This document shows, in pieces, positions 53,926-64,000 of a DNA stretch of 64,000 nt; position 1 is the stretch's first letter; each line of letters opens with the position of its first letter. The stretch is from Flaccisagitta enflata (Eukaryota; Chaetognatha; Sagittoidea; Aphragmophora). The DNA lies in NCBI GenBank assembly GCA_965153355.1, contig OZ231127.1, forward strand, positions 82,212,001 to 82,276,000, written 5' to 3'. The translations under genes and the position numbers were made by a program. The notes under the pieces were generated by a model. That model did no database searches, was not told the origin of the DNA, and saw only the letters and a list, made by a program, of their open reading frames with translations.

Positions 53926-55055
53926 ACCAAATCCCACCCTGATGGGAAATAAGCCCCTAAGACACTTTATCGCTCAAGCCACCTGCTGAATACCAAATCA
54001 CACCTGATGAGGAAATTAGCTAACTATTTATCACACTCAATACTACAGACCACCGTCCACACACTGTTAGAAATAAATTTAACAGTATTTATCATATTAC
54101 ACATGCAGACCACAAATCTCACCCCTGTTAAATAAATTATAAACTGTATCACTCAAGCCACTCACACAGACCACTTAAATCACCCTGATGAAATGGCCCT
54201 AACGATGACCTTTGTCGTCAAACCACTGCAGACCACCGATCCCACCCTGGTGGGAAGTATTTCAGCTATTTGTCACTCATTTACGATGCCAAATCCCACC
54301 CTGATGAAGTAAGCCTGTATTTCATCCCGCTCAGAAATATACTAAAAATTACCAAGTCCCACCACAGTGAAATGGCTAGGCCTTTGTCACATCAAGCCTC
54401 ACAGTTGCAATCCCACCTGATGAAATAAGCCACTATTTTGTTACTTTGTCACATCAAGCCACCTGCTGACCACCGTCCACTGATGAGAAGCCTGGCCCTA
54501 AAACAGCTATCCCGCTCAAACTCCACTGCGATACAAATCCACCACAAGTGGGAAGCACATTTATGACCAGCACAACAAACTACCTAGAACCACCAAATCC
54601 CCACTGATGGAAACCAAGCTACGGTACTGTCCCGCTCAAGCCACACCTTTCACAGACCACCAAATCACCTGATAGAAATAAGCCCCTAAACCACTTTATC
54701 GCTCAAATACTAGAACCACCAATCACCTTGTGAAATATTTTAAAACCACTTTGTCGCTCAAACCATATCTGGATCACAATCACCTGATGGGAAATAAACC
54801 ACTAAGCCGCTGTCCGCTCAGCCACCTACTGACCTACGATCCACTTTTACTGATGATGAAATTTCAACGCCACATCAAATAAAATTTTCATGAACCACAA
54901 ATCCACCTGATGAAATAAGCCCTAACGACCACATCCCGCTCAAACCACACCACGAACCTGCATTCACCTGATGAAGCCGCCCCTAACGACTTCTTTATCA
55001 CTCAAGCCACATAATGCAGAATTCACATAACCAGCCAGATCACAAATCAATATCA
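53926..55055 (+). repeat. 71-bp satellite array, right part
   Basis: About 16 decayed units recognisable by CACCCTGATGGGAAATAAGC, CGCTCAAGCCACC and GACCACCAAATCC. Many units have lost single bases or short blocks relative to the left part. Confidence 0.9.
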
Positions 55056-55781
55056 TTTAAAATTCTTTTAGATCATTTATTATAGTTAAGCAAATTCTAT
55101 AACAGACAGAGAGGAAGGGGCTGATGATCTAAAAGCTCTTTTTGAGGTGCAACTGTATTTTCTAATGAACATAAGTCTATCTCAGCTTTAGTTTTTGAAC
55201 TTTTATGAGTCAGAAAATCCTGTAAGAAATTCTTTCAATCAATTTGTAATCTTTGATTACTAACTCATTCATTTTGCATGTCATAGTCTGATTCAAGGAT
55301 AAGAAATTGAAACATTGATAGGGTTATCTTTACTTTATTTTGTAATGTGAACAATAAAATGTTCCTCAACTATATGCTGTGGTGCCTCTATAATCTAGTT
55401 TTATCTTCATTTTTGATATTACTAAGATGATTAACTATCTTTTATGTATGGAGTGGTGATATAGATTCTGTGAATTGGACATGAGTCTGTGTGGCAAGAA
55501 AAAAATTAATTCTTAAACATGTTTGGAGGGTTATAGCCCTGACAACAGTGTTTCAAGAAATTTCATTATAATAGGGATGTCTGACAGTGTGATTTGAGTC
55601 TATCTCTACTTCCTCATATTTTCATTTTGTAATTACAAATAAAAAGTAATATCCATCTATCAAAACAGATGTGGTCAATCCTTCCATCCCTAGTTACTAA
55701 CATTATTGAAGCTAGGTTAACTTGTTTTCTTTTGAACTTAATTCTCCCAGCATTATGAAAGTCTTTTCTATGTACAGGCAG
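55056..55781. other. Intron stretch without features
   Basis: AT-rich. No exon until the acceptor at 55781. Confidence 0.5.
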
Positions 55782-55843
55782 AAAGTCACAGAGGCAGATT
55801 ACAAGAAAACAGATCTGTCAGCAGCAGTCAAGCCTTTATACAA
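55782..55843 (+). CDS. CIP4/TOCA-like gene, exon 6 (F-BAR)
   Basis: Twenty codons, KVTEADYKKTDLSAAVKPLY, then AA before GTGTGA (phase 2). The acceptor is the second AG of a tandem CAGGCAG; using the first AG would break the frame. It matches the family position NEYxxxLxxxNxxxxxYY. The donor is weak (AA before GTGTGA), but the joined alignment to exon 7 has exactly the family spacing (13 residues from Tyr to LQ). Confidence 0.8.
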
Positions 55844-56284
55844 GTGTGAGAAGAAGAAGGCAGGAGACAGGAGTCTTGGCAGATTTAGTGATTGAGAACT
55901 GAATTACAAACAATATTAACAGACATATAAGATTATCCAAAAGCCCAAGATTTGGGAAAAAAATCTGCTTCCATAACAACTTGTACAAACCTCAGATTTA
56001 AAGACAAAAAATTATTTTAAAAAAAATATTAAAAGTGAATGAAAGTATTAATTAACAAATATTATAATGATGTTTTAGAAACAATTCATTCACTATAGAT
56101 ATCTTATTGTCTCTACCAAAATAACAGTTAATGCATAAACAATTGTTAAGATAACAAATAAATTTGCTCATATGAAAAAAGTATTCAGTTCTAAAAATAA
56201 AAACATGTTAAGACATAAATACAAAATAGTTAGAAATAGCGCAAAATCAGTTCAAAAAACCATGATATATAAATGCATTATGTG

Positions 56285-56697
56285 TCACTCTTGCAAGGAC
56301 AGTGATTTTTATGAAGGCTGGATATTTTTAAATTTTGACAAATTTCAAACTGAAATGTCCTTAGCTTGTCATAATATTTTCTATATGTTTCTTATAATTA
56401 CATTTCTTTCCTGTTGAAGTAACTTGATGTTCAGTAAGCAAAATACAAGTTAAATATAATAGTGAAAACACAATAGTTATTTTTAACATTAAAAGTATAT
56501 ATCATTTATAAAAACAAAGTTATTTTTATAAACAGGGTTATTTTCTTTTAAAAATTGTAAAAACAATCTAGGGTATAAAATAATTTTTTGTGGAAATCTG
56601 AGGCTGGGCTTTGTCCTTAAAATGTCCTTAATTTTTGGCCAAATTTCAGCCTCGATGTCCTTATAAACTTTGTCCTTGCTCAAAAAAAAAGAGTGTA
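56285..56697. mobile_element. TIR-like element with repeated word GTCCTTA
   Basis: Left end CACTCTTGCAAGGACA, right end TGTCCTTGCTC...GAGTG. Inside the right part GTCCTTA/GTCCTTAT recurs, with GAGGCTGGG. Size (about 412 bp) equals that of the GTTCTTA element at 13931. The inverted repeat is imperfect. Confidence 0.5.
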
Positions 56698-56716
56698 ATG
56701 CCCACGTATGTTTCAG

Positions 56717-56819
56717 AGAGGAATTACGGAAGGTTCTCAATGATTTACAACTGGAAGATACTGATTGTTGCATCACAATCACAAGAACGTTATCGCGCGC
56801 AACTGAAATCCAGCTGGAG
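56717..56819 (+). CDS. CIP4/TOCA-like gene, exon 7 (F-BAR)
   Basis: Acceptor ACGTATGTTTCAG. A completes Lys, then EELRKVLNDLQLEDTDCCIT, ITRTLSRATEIQLE before GTAATT (phase 0). It corresponds to the family segment LPxIFDKLQxLEERRIxxLxxxLxxxAExE. Confidence 0.9.
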
Positions 56820-57079
56820 GTAATTGAAAGTGAATTGGACAGCATTTATGAAAGGCTCAGCTTAAACCCAGTTTAACGGGCCAATGGGCAACTGAGGAAA
56901 TTAATTGACTATGTACTTGCGAGGAAAAATTCCATTGCATTCAAAAGTGAATTATCGATGCATTGCATTGATTAGCCACTTCACTCATGCAGCGATTCGT
57001 CCGTTAGTTCAAAAATCATCCATTCATCCAATCGTTGTTACAACGAGATGGTTTCAAAAAGTCATTTAATCAATCAATT

Positions 57080-57425
57080 GTACATTCACCAGTTCATTCA
57101 TTCATTCATTTATTTATTTTATGATTCATTTATTTATCTATTTATCCATTTATCTATTGATTCGTTAATTCATTAATTCATTTATTTATTAATTAATTTA
57201 TTTATTTAATCATTTATTCATTTACTTATTTATTTATGTATTTATTTATTCATTTATTTATTCATCTATTTATTTTACTATTCATTCATTCGTTCATTCA
57301 TTCATTCACTATTTCACTCATTTATTCATTCATCCGTTCATTCATTCATTCATTCATTCATTCATTCATTCATTCATTCATTCATTCATTCATTCATTCA
57401 TTCATTTAATCATTCATTCATTCAA
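57080..57425. repeat. (ATTC)n/(ATTT)n microsatellite
   Basis: A tetranucleotide tract that ends in TTCAAG, i.e. the acceptor of exon 8 is the last unit of the repeat. Confidence 0.95.
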
Positions 57426-57426
57426 G

Positions 57427-57613
57427 GCCAACCACATATTAACCAAATGCTACGCGGACATGCAAGAAATAACAAAAGGCATCGACCACGTTGAGGATTC
57501 CATGAGGTTGGTGGACAAGTGCAAAACTGGCTACTGTCCCCCTTCCGACATTCTCAAGGACGAAGATCCTCTTGGCAAACAAAAGTCACACCCCGTCAAA
57601 CATGGCAAAGGAG
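57427..57613 (+). CDS. CIP4/TOCA-like gene, exon 8 (end of F-BAR)
   Basis: Phase 0 start: ANHILTKCYADMQEITKGID, HVEDSMRLVDKCKTGYCPPS, DILKDEDPLG, a basic tail, G before GTGTGT (phase 1). It matches the CIP4 stretch PIIxKCLxGMxxAAxxxDxxxD, xLIxxxKxGFxPPGDxxFED. This completes the F-BAR domain. Confidence 0.92.
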
Positions 57614-57967
57614 GTGTGTAAAAAACATTGTGTATACACTGTGTATACGCAGTATATACACAGTGTATCGGGGTGTTGTGAATAGTGATCAAGTGGTTTC
57701 CAAAAGTTACCAAGTCAGTGAGTAATCTTGCCAATTGTCACCGAGTAGATTTACGATATTGTCAACGTTGTGATTGAGTCAGTGGGTCATTGTCATTAAG
57801 AAAAAAAAAAAAAAACAAAAGAAAATTAGTCATAATTAGCGTGAGATACTGTTGACAGTAACATGGAGCAGATCTAATTGCGAATGTTTTATTGAAGAAT
57901 TTGTCATCTGATCTGAAAAAATCCCATTTCTTTAAAACAATAAATCGTTAAAATTGTTTCGTTCCAG

Positions 57968-58023
57968 ACAAAGATGAAACTCTCAACCACTTGCCACCCT
58001 ACCAAAGAAAAAGAAGCTTTGAG
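57968..58023 (+). CDS. CIP4/TOCA-like gene, exon 9 (pre-HR1)
   Basis: Acceptor TCGTTCCAG. Completes Asp, then KDETLNHLPPYQRKRSFE before GTGAGT (phase 0). It matches the LPPEQQRKRL motif that opens the HR1 region of CIP4. Confidence 0.9.
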
Positions 58024-58094
58024 GTGAGTTATCCGAATGTCCAAGATTACATTATGAAGTTTTAATTTTTCTTATTTCTTCTTACGTTCAGGCG

Positions 58095-58262
58095 ACTCAA
58101 CAACCAGCTCTGTCCTTCCATCCGTCTGTCCATCATCCTCTTTTTCGTTCTTTTTATGTTTTTACGGTCTTTGGCCTCACTGCTCCTACTCAAATGATCT
58201 GGTGACTTGAATTATTTCTCCTGCCCATTTACACACGGCTGGGGTAGCCACGTGTCATCCGG
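58095..58262 (-). mobile_element. Decayed hairpin-ended repeat
   Basis: Words such as CTGTCCTTCCATCCGTCTGT and a GGCTGGGGTAGCCACGTGTC end. The hairpin arms are largely lost. Confidence 0.45.
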
Positions 58263-58611
58263 CAGGTAGCCATCCTTTTAAATGGCATTGGGCGATTTGA
58301 ATGCAAAAAATCACAATTGATGCCAAAAAAATTAGAATGAAAAGAACTTACAGTGAAATTACAGTTAAGATAAGAAAAGAACAGAAGGAAAAATGTAATA
58401 TAAGACTATAGAAAGTGAAAAGAAAGAGATAAAAGAAAAACAAATAGGTCTACATTTACGGTTACTCGGACAGGTGGGCAGAGGCGGAAATGCGCGTTTT
58501 CCCTTTTTCAACTCAGTCAGCATTACGGACCAGCGGAACAACCTTACCTAACGGACAGACCTTTAAAACAGAATTAAATAAAGGCAAGCGTAAAAGGAAG
58601 GCAGAAAAACA

Positions 58612-58745
58612 GGCCAGAAAATGTGAAATGCGACATGCATGGATTGTCGACCAAGTGCTTCACCAAGCAGACCAAACAGATCAATCGACAGACCGACATG
58701 CACAGATCGACGGACACAGCCGGTTATGGGGTGGCACATCACCTA
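58612..58745 (+). mobile_element. Hairpin-ended repeat, C type, decayed
   Basis: AGGCCAGAAAATGTGAAATG, GGATTGTCGACCAAGTGC, GACCGACATGCACAGATCG, CACAGCCGGTTATGGGGTG. An A-type block (GGTGGGCAGAGGCGGAAATG) lies just upstream at 58475. Confidence 0.5.
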
Positions 58746-58876
58746 GAAATAGAAAGGAAAAGCAGAACAAGAACAACATAGCTTGAGAAAAAACAAGGAT
58801 AGAAAATCACCATATAATTTTCATAATTCCATACCTGATAAGAACCCGACTTGTCATTTGTCAATATATTTGTCAG

Positions 58877-59017
58877 GATCCGAAACTCGGAGACACAAAA
58901 CAAGTTGTTCAAGAGATCAAAAGAATCGACGATTCTGTCAAATCCAAAGACGCAGAAATCCTCAAATACGAAAGATTTTTAAATAAGGTCAATGAGGAGT
59001 TGACCAAAGAGAAAGAG
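58877..59017 (+). CDS. CIP4/TOCA-like gene, exon 10 (HR1, second half)
   Basis: Acceptor TATTTGTCAG, 47 codons, phase 0 to 0: DPKLGDTKQVVQEIKRIDDS, VKSKDAEILKYERFLNKVNE, ELTKEKE before GTAAAA. In CIP4/TOCA proteins the HR1 coiled coil binds GTP-loaded Cdc42, and its second helix reads NPxxGDPxSLxxxIxExxxxIxxLxxExxKYExWLxE. The first HR1 helix (family pattern KLQxKIxELxKExxQxxALxKMKDVYxxN) should lie between exons 9 and 10, and I do not find it. Confidence 0.92.
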
Positions 59018-59168
59018 GTAAAAAAAGAAATGGCTTTTACTAAAAACTTTGTTTTTTTTTTTTTATGGATTATCTATTAATTTTCTTTCTGTTGTAGCAG
59101 CTCTTCATTGTCATCAAGGTGCTTCAGAAAAACAAAACAAAACAATTTACTGACTCGCTTTCCTTGTC

Positions 59169-59665
<497 letters not shown>

Positions 59666-59669
59666 TCAG

Positions 59670-59772
59670 AGGTTTGCCGGTAACGGTTCTTCAACTCTAT
59701 CACCAATTCCGGACAATTTTGACAAAGTCTCACTCAATTCTATGGATGTTTCGTCAATCGGTGGTACAGATG
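59670..59772 (+). CDS. CIP4/TOCA-like gene, exon 11 (linker)
   Basis: Acceptor is the TC microsatellite then CTTCAG. Reads [35 protein letters not shown] before GTAAGA (phase 1). Ser-rich linker between HR1 and the proline region. No domain. Confidence 0.8.
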
Positions 59773-59952
59773 GTAAGAAGTCGTTGATCAGTGTATGTTT
59801 TGATAACTAAGGTTTAAGGGCAAGTTAGGTGGAGAATGCTGCGAGGCAACCCAACTCCGAACTATATGTTAAACAATTTTTGTCCATGTAAAAGATTTTC
59901 AATTAATAAATCATAACTCCTTCTTTTTCTCTCTTTTCTATTTCATACCCAG

Positions 59953-60235
59953 ATGATCATTCAGGATCTTCGGCTCCACCTCCCCCACCACCGCCTCCTC
60001 CTCCTCCAGGTGGTCACCACCGCCTCCTCCTCCTCCAGGTGGTCAAGCTCCTCCTTCTCCCATTTCTAATGGCGGACCACCACCACCTCCTCCCCCTCCT
60101 CCACCTCCGCCGTTACCAGAAATCTCGGCCAATGCTCCTCCTCCGCCTCCACCTCCCCCACCACCCCCGATGTCTGCTGGAGGTGGTGGTCCACCTCCAC
60201 CTCCCCCGCCGCCACCACCACTACCCGTGCAGGTG
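59953..60235 (+). CDS. CIP4/TOCA-like gene, exon 12 (polyproline) with a 29-bp tandem duplication
   Basis: Acceptor TTCATACCCAG. Reads DDHSGSSAPPPPPP..., several proline runs of 8-11 residues broken by GGQAPPSPISNGG, PEISANA and MSAGGGG, and ends LPVQV before GTGAGT. A 29-bp unit is present twice (59988-60016, 60017-60045) and shifts the frame. Leaving out 60010-60038, which begins GT and ends AG, restores the proline frame and gives phase 0, exactly what exon 13 needs. Polyproline of this kind would be an SH3/EVH1/profilin ligand. The donor could also be CAG before GTGGTG. Confidence 0.7.
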
Positions 60236-60483
60236 GTGAGTAGCACCTCTCCTCCTTCTCCTCCTCCACCGTCGTTTATGGGAGATCTGCGCCATGCTGT
60301 TCCATGCTTCTGCCCTCCTCTTTCCACCACACCAATCTTGACCAATTTGAATCAAAAGATGGTGTTATTCATCTTCTTCTTCTCTATTGTTCTTCACTTT
60401 TTCTACCTTGTCTTTCTCTTGTTATTTGTTCATTTGTTGTTGTTGTTGTATTTATTTATTTGTTCAGTTTGTTTATTGTTTAT

Positions 60484-60521
<38 letters not shown>

Positions 60522-60525
60522 ATTT
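60484..60525. repeat. (TTG)n microsatellite
   Basis: Short TTG tract in the intron after exon 12. Confidence 0.9.
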
Positions 60526-60783
60526 GTTGTTGTGCTACATGACTCTACCCTTTGTCAGTCATCCGTCAGTTAAATCAGATAAATCCATCACCCTTTACTT
60601 TTACGTTAATGTTTTTTATACTACTCTGTGGTACTCACAGCCTAGTGCATCTGTCACCACCATGACAGAGTATACAATCATGTATCAGCACTTGTTCTTT
60701 TCTTTTCTATTACTCTTTTTCTTTTATTTTTCTTTTTCTTTTCTTTTTTCTTTTTTCTTTTTTATTTATTTTTTCTTCCTCAG

Positions 60784-60823
60784 GCCTTCAGACACAAAAT
60801 ACAGCCACAACTTTCAAACATAG
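60784..60823 (+). CDS. CIP4/TOCA-like gene, exon 13 (microexon)
   Basis: A 40-nt exon after a strong T-rich tract and TCCTCAG: AFRHKIQPQLSNI, then G before GTCAAT (phase 1). It is called because it is the only segment found that converts phase 0 of exon 12 into the phase 1 required by exon 14. No family counterpart is known to me, so it may be alternatively used. Confidence 0.6.
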
Positions 60824-60957
60824 GTCAATAGTCCATTCCAGACCTATAACCCTCTTACCATCATATTTCCGCATAATCTAAAAGAGGGGCAATGAATGAG
60901 TACGACTGCCCATGATCCCATCAAACGCTTTTACGACTATAATCGTTTTTTTTACAG

Positions 60958-61031
60958 TTCCCCCACCGTCGCCGTCGTTGAGACCCGCGGACTCCTTTGA
61001 CACCGTCACCTACGCAGTGGCGGATTTTGAG
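60958..61031 (+). CDS. CIP4/TOCA-like gene, exon 14 (start of SH3)
   Basis: Acceptor TTTTTTTACAG. Completes Val, then PPPSPSLRPADSFDTVTYAV, ADFE before GTACGA (phase 0). YAVADFE is the ALYDFE position of an SH3 domain. Confidence 0.93.
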
Positions 61032-61335
61032 GTACGAAATTTTCCTTTTTTGTCACTGATTGTCCGTTTAAAAATCAAGCGTCATCAAAGTGTCCTTTTT
61101 ACCTTCCGGACTTTCGTATTCTGTTTTTATAGAAATATGCGCGATTTTATTTTTTTCGATGTTACTTATCGTTTTCAAATCCATCATATTGTAATCTATC
61201 GTTTTAGAAAAGCTGCCTATTGGCGAATGGCGAAAACGCAACACAAACAGATTTCCATATTTTTCTCTCATTTGATCATATCAGACGATTTGGTTACGAA
61301 ATCCAAAAACTAAAATCAATATTCTTTATGTACAG

Positions 61336-61473
61336 GGTTCTGAGGATTCTAATTTGTCAATCACTGCTGGCGAGGAGTTGGACATCCTCGAGGGAGACGC
61401 TGGAGATGGATGGACACTGGTCAAGAACAAACAAGGAAAAGAAGGCTTTGTTCCTTCCAGTTACCTTGAATAA
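61336..61473 (+). CDS. CIP4/TOCA-like gene, exon 15 (SH3, stop)
   Basis: Acceptor TTTATGTACAG. 45 codons and TAA at 61471: GSEDSNLSITAGEELDILEG, DAGDGWTLVKNKQGKEGFVP, SSYLE. All SH3 landmarks are present: E-L-(D/S)-(I/F)-x-E-G-D, DGW, G-x-x-G-(Y/F)-(V/F)-P-x-(S/N)-Y-(L/V). In this family the SH3 binds N-WASP, dynamin and formins. AATAAA overlaps the stop codon (61469-61474). The assembled protein is about 576 residues, close to CIP4 and FNBP1L (540-610). Confidence 0.95.
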   Translation, partial: GSEDSNLSITAGEELDILEGDAGDGWTLVKNKQGKEGFVPSSYLE

Positions 61474-61814
61474 AAAAAAAACACTCTTTCGCGTGATTTA
61501 CATTGCTTTGAGACGTTTATTTATCCTTTAACATTGCCGAGGAAATGGCAGACATGTGTATGACGTGATCAAATAGTGGTGATCAAATACCAGGTTTATA
61601 TGTACCATGAACCTGTTATTCGTTCTTGAAAAAAGGATCATCTTCTAGTCTCTAAAGTAACCGTAATAACTGAACACTTTTCTTTTACTTTACGAGTTAT
61701 ACAGAAAAAAAGATTGTTCATTCCAAGAACTACCATCTTGGCCATAAATATAATGACAGTAGGTGTATAAGTTGATGCATTGATTAAAGGTGAGCAGCAA
61801 ATGTATCAGACTGC
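61474..61814. other. 3' flank of the CIP4/TOCA-like gene
   Basis: No further coding is seen; probable 3' UTR and intergenic sequence. Confidence 0.5.
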
Positions 61815-62135
61815 ATTTAATATTTGATATGACCATGTTGGGCATCTACCACTGCCTGTGTTCACTTTAGCAGTGACTTGTAGAGAGACTGGAGGTTTTC
61901 TGGGGTGATGTTGTCTCAAACCATTTATTCTATTTATTTCAGCCCTGCTTTGCATGTTGTTGTTTTCCCCTGTTTCTGCAAGTTTTCCATTTTAATTTTT
62001 AAGTTCTCAATTAGATTGAGATCCAAATTGATATGGGCTAACCCTAGACAAGCTTAACTCGTCGATCTTACAGTGTATTTGGCACAGTGTGCCAGTGCAC
62101 AATCCTCCATAGGCTAAGAAAGATTTGCCCAACCA
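61815..62135 (-). pseudogene. Tc1/mariner transposase remnant (C-terminal part)
   Basis: The minus strand reads MEDCALAHCAKYT (the ED-x-AP-x-H-x-A block of Tc1 transposases), then after a frame change NLDLNLIENLKIK (the PDLNPIENLW block) and, past two or three stops, NITPENLQSLYKSLLK and VVDAQHGHIKY (family: IPxExLxxLxxSMxxRxxAVIxxxGGxTKY). The order and spacing fit the third catalytic part of a DDE transposase. It is clearly dead. Confidence 0.75.
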
Positions 62136-63128
62136 CACTTGCAAAAGGCAAATGTTTTATTCATTTGGCTCTCATTTCTAAACGAATAAAGATACAGGAA
62201 CCAGCTTGGTCTCATTTGATAGATTTTTCGAAGATGCGAATTTTGAAAAATAAATCATCTCACTGCGATTAAAATTAAGCGAGTTATGACACTTTGAAGC
62301 TGTCCGTATATTAATGGCAAAGATGGTACGTCTAGCTAACTCTTGGGAGAGGAGCAAACTTATGACCATAAAAGGACATGACTGCTTTAGAATCAATACA
62401 AGCAACGTCCGAAACAATGAGCTCTCCTGAATGAAGCCGTATTCAAATGAGTGTATTTTTTCATCTTTTCTAGTCCTAAATGTCGGGGTCGAGGTGTATT
62501 TCTCCTTCTATTTGTGTACTTGAAATCTTTGTCTGTGTATCTATTACAGACCATAAATTGCCAAGACTGATTAATTCAATTTTTTTTATTGACATATGGA
62601 TACACGCATGTTTCGGCTATCACATCGACGAGTAATGAGGTTATAGGTTCGTTTGATCTAACCAGGAAAAGAATAAGTACATCACCAAATATTTACGTAC
62701 TAACAAAATGAAAAAAAAAGGTATCTCAATTTGCGGCGGGCCAACAGGAAAAAAAACAACACAAAGGCATTTCTGAAAGACGAATGGCCGACACGTAAAA
62801 CACCCATCCCAAGCAAGAGAAGAAATACTCCACAATCAATTTCAGCATTAACTTCTTTCATTGTCAGATGTCCAAAACATACAGAATTTAGTCTGCCATG
62901 ATTTTAGTGAGGATATATTTCACCATATAAGTAAATTTTTAATGAGTCTGCCATCATTTGAATAAGATCATAGTTACCCTAGGAGTTAATTTTTCAATAA
63001 GAGAAACTTATAGATTTTGGACAACTGCAATGAATGGACAACCAGTTAGAAGGCAACCTACGGATACAGTCAATATTCACAGTTATATTACAATGGAGCG
63101 TATTCGAAGAACGATGATAGAAATAAAA
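62136..63128. other. Gene-free stretch
   Basis: I see no exon or named repeat. Confidence 0.5.
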
Positions 63129-63230
63129 CAAGTGATGCGGGGTCACAATATCGTTGTGGACGGGTGGGCAGGGGCATCCAACCCAGATCCACACCCAAAC
63201 TCCCACCCCTCACACAATGTTCGGTGCAGT
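63129..63230 (+). mobile_element. Hairpin-ended repeat, D type, 3' truncated
   Basis: ACAA, GTGAT-GCGG-GGTCAC hairpin, CACAATATCGTTGTGGACGG, GTGGGCAGGGGCATCC. The 3' half is absent or diverged. Confidence 0.6.
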
Positions 63231-63754
63231 CTCGAAAGACGACAACGGAGCCCCTGATGATAATTCTCAATCCATAATCAATGGTCAGTTTAACAAAAAT
63301 GAGTTCCTAGACAAGATACCATGGAAAAATTGTACGACTCAGGGTTAAGAAAGCCCCTTGGATTAAGAAAAAAAAAGAATTTCGGTCGCAAAAACAGGGA
63401 AAAAAGCACACCCATGGCCATAGAGAAAATAAATGGGGGGGGGGGGCGGCAAAAAAAGCTTTGCTCAGTGCAAGTGGGTCATAAGTAGTGTTTAAGATAG
63501 GTCCTACTTTACAACATTCTCAGTTGACTTGCTGAATTATACAGTTGTGATTCCATGTTCCAGATCAGTTTTTTGAGTTGTCTATTGAGGATATATTCTT
63601 ATTGATCTTAAAAATTAAAAGCTAATTAATCCAGTTGATTCAGTTCCTGGGGTGACATACAACTGCTGAGCGTACAAATATGATAAAATGTGATTGCTCT
63701 TCACTTGGTGTCTCCTCATTCATATTTCAGGCAGACCCAGTTAGCTTCAGAATA
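63231..63754. other. Gene-free stretch
   Basis: AT-rich with one poly-G run (63436-63447). Nothing is recognised. Confidence 0.5.
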
Positions 63755-63950
63755 ACAAACTAAGTCATGTGCGAGAGTTCTGAGATCAGCTTAGAATGAC
63801 AAATAACTTTGCATCACCCTAAAATGACTTAAAATGACCTAAAGAAATAAAATTGATAAAAAAAGTAAAAAATTGACAAACTGACAGACCGACCAACTGA
63901 CAGGTGGACGGATGGACAAAGTGAGGTGTAGAGTCGCGTACACGCGACTA
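63755..63950 (+). mobile_element. Hairpin-ended repeat, B type
   Basis: 5' ACAAACTAAGTCATGTGCGA (diverged), TGACTTAAAATGACC words, GACCGACCAACTGACAGG, GAGGTGTAGAG and 3' hairpin AGTCGCGTACACGCGACT followed by AAAAA. The loop/arm change G-to-A in the left arm is not compensated, since it falls in the loop. Confidence 0.7.
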
Positions 63951-64000
63951 AAAACACCAAGAAGCAGGAGACGTTGCCAAAGTAAAAATTGCAGGCGTTT

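Noticed and set aside
58490-58986. Lys/Arg-rich plus-strand frames as the missing HR1 helix
   Set aside because: They translate decayed hairpin-ended elements and lack the HR1 heptad pattern; no phase-0 acceptor and donor pair.

Overview
This is nuclear DNA from an animal, almost certainly an invertebrate; I cannot place the phylum from the sequence. The grounds are spliced genes with GT-AG introns of kilobase length, animal-type trafficking genes (a rabphilin/Noc2-type Rab-binding domain, a Rab GTPase ending in CC, and an F-BAR/HR1/SH3 protein of the CIP4/TOCA family), an intron-containing tRNA-Leu(CAA), non-LTR retrotransposons, Tc1 and hAT remnants, and a very heavy load of microsatellites and short non-autonomous elements. 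Most long open frames in the window are translations of simple repeats and are not genes.

Layout. 1-4.7 kb: repeats only. 4.87-5.46 kb (+): last two exons of an unrecognised gene. 5.6-10.9 kb: TIR elements (one with TTAA and one with TA flanks), a hAT transposase fragment and microsatellites. 11.08-35.43 kb (-): seven exons in one orientation. Exons 1-4 (35.4-29.9 kb) encode a RabBD with a FYVE-related zinc finger. Exons 5-7 (25.7-11.1 kb) encode a charged/polyQ/Ser-rich linker followed by a complete Rab GTPase. All six junctions are phase compatible, so this may be one gene joining a Rab effector domain to a Rab. Its introns hold an 11-copy array of the exon-5 splice donor region, a tRNA-Leu, a LINE fragment and many repeats. 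36-41 kb: repeats, with a leftover Illumina adapter at 40.9 kb. 41.3-61.5 kb (+): fifteen exons of a CIP4/TOCA-like gene (F-BAR, second half of HR1, polyproline, SH3). Its fifth intron holds a 71-bp satellite split by a 3.8-kb LINE that has target-site duplications and a 2A-like motif. 61.8-64 kb: Tc1 remnant and more short elements.

The two main genes are divergently arranged and both act in membrane traffic: Rab/effector signalling on vesicles, and Cdc42/actin-linked membrane curvature. A family of roughly 28 hairpin-ended elements (5' ACAAGG, 3' hairpin then CTAAAA) is scattered through the window. Its hairpin stems covary between copies, and this is the most unusual repeat signal here. 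All exon calls come from reading by eye; splice sites were chosen by GT/AG, phase continuity and alignment to remembered family patterns.
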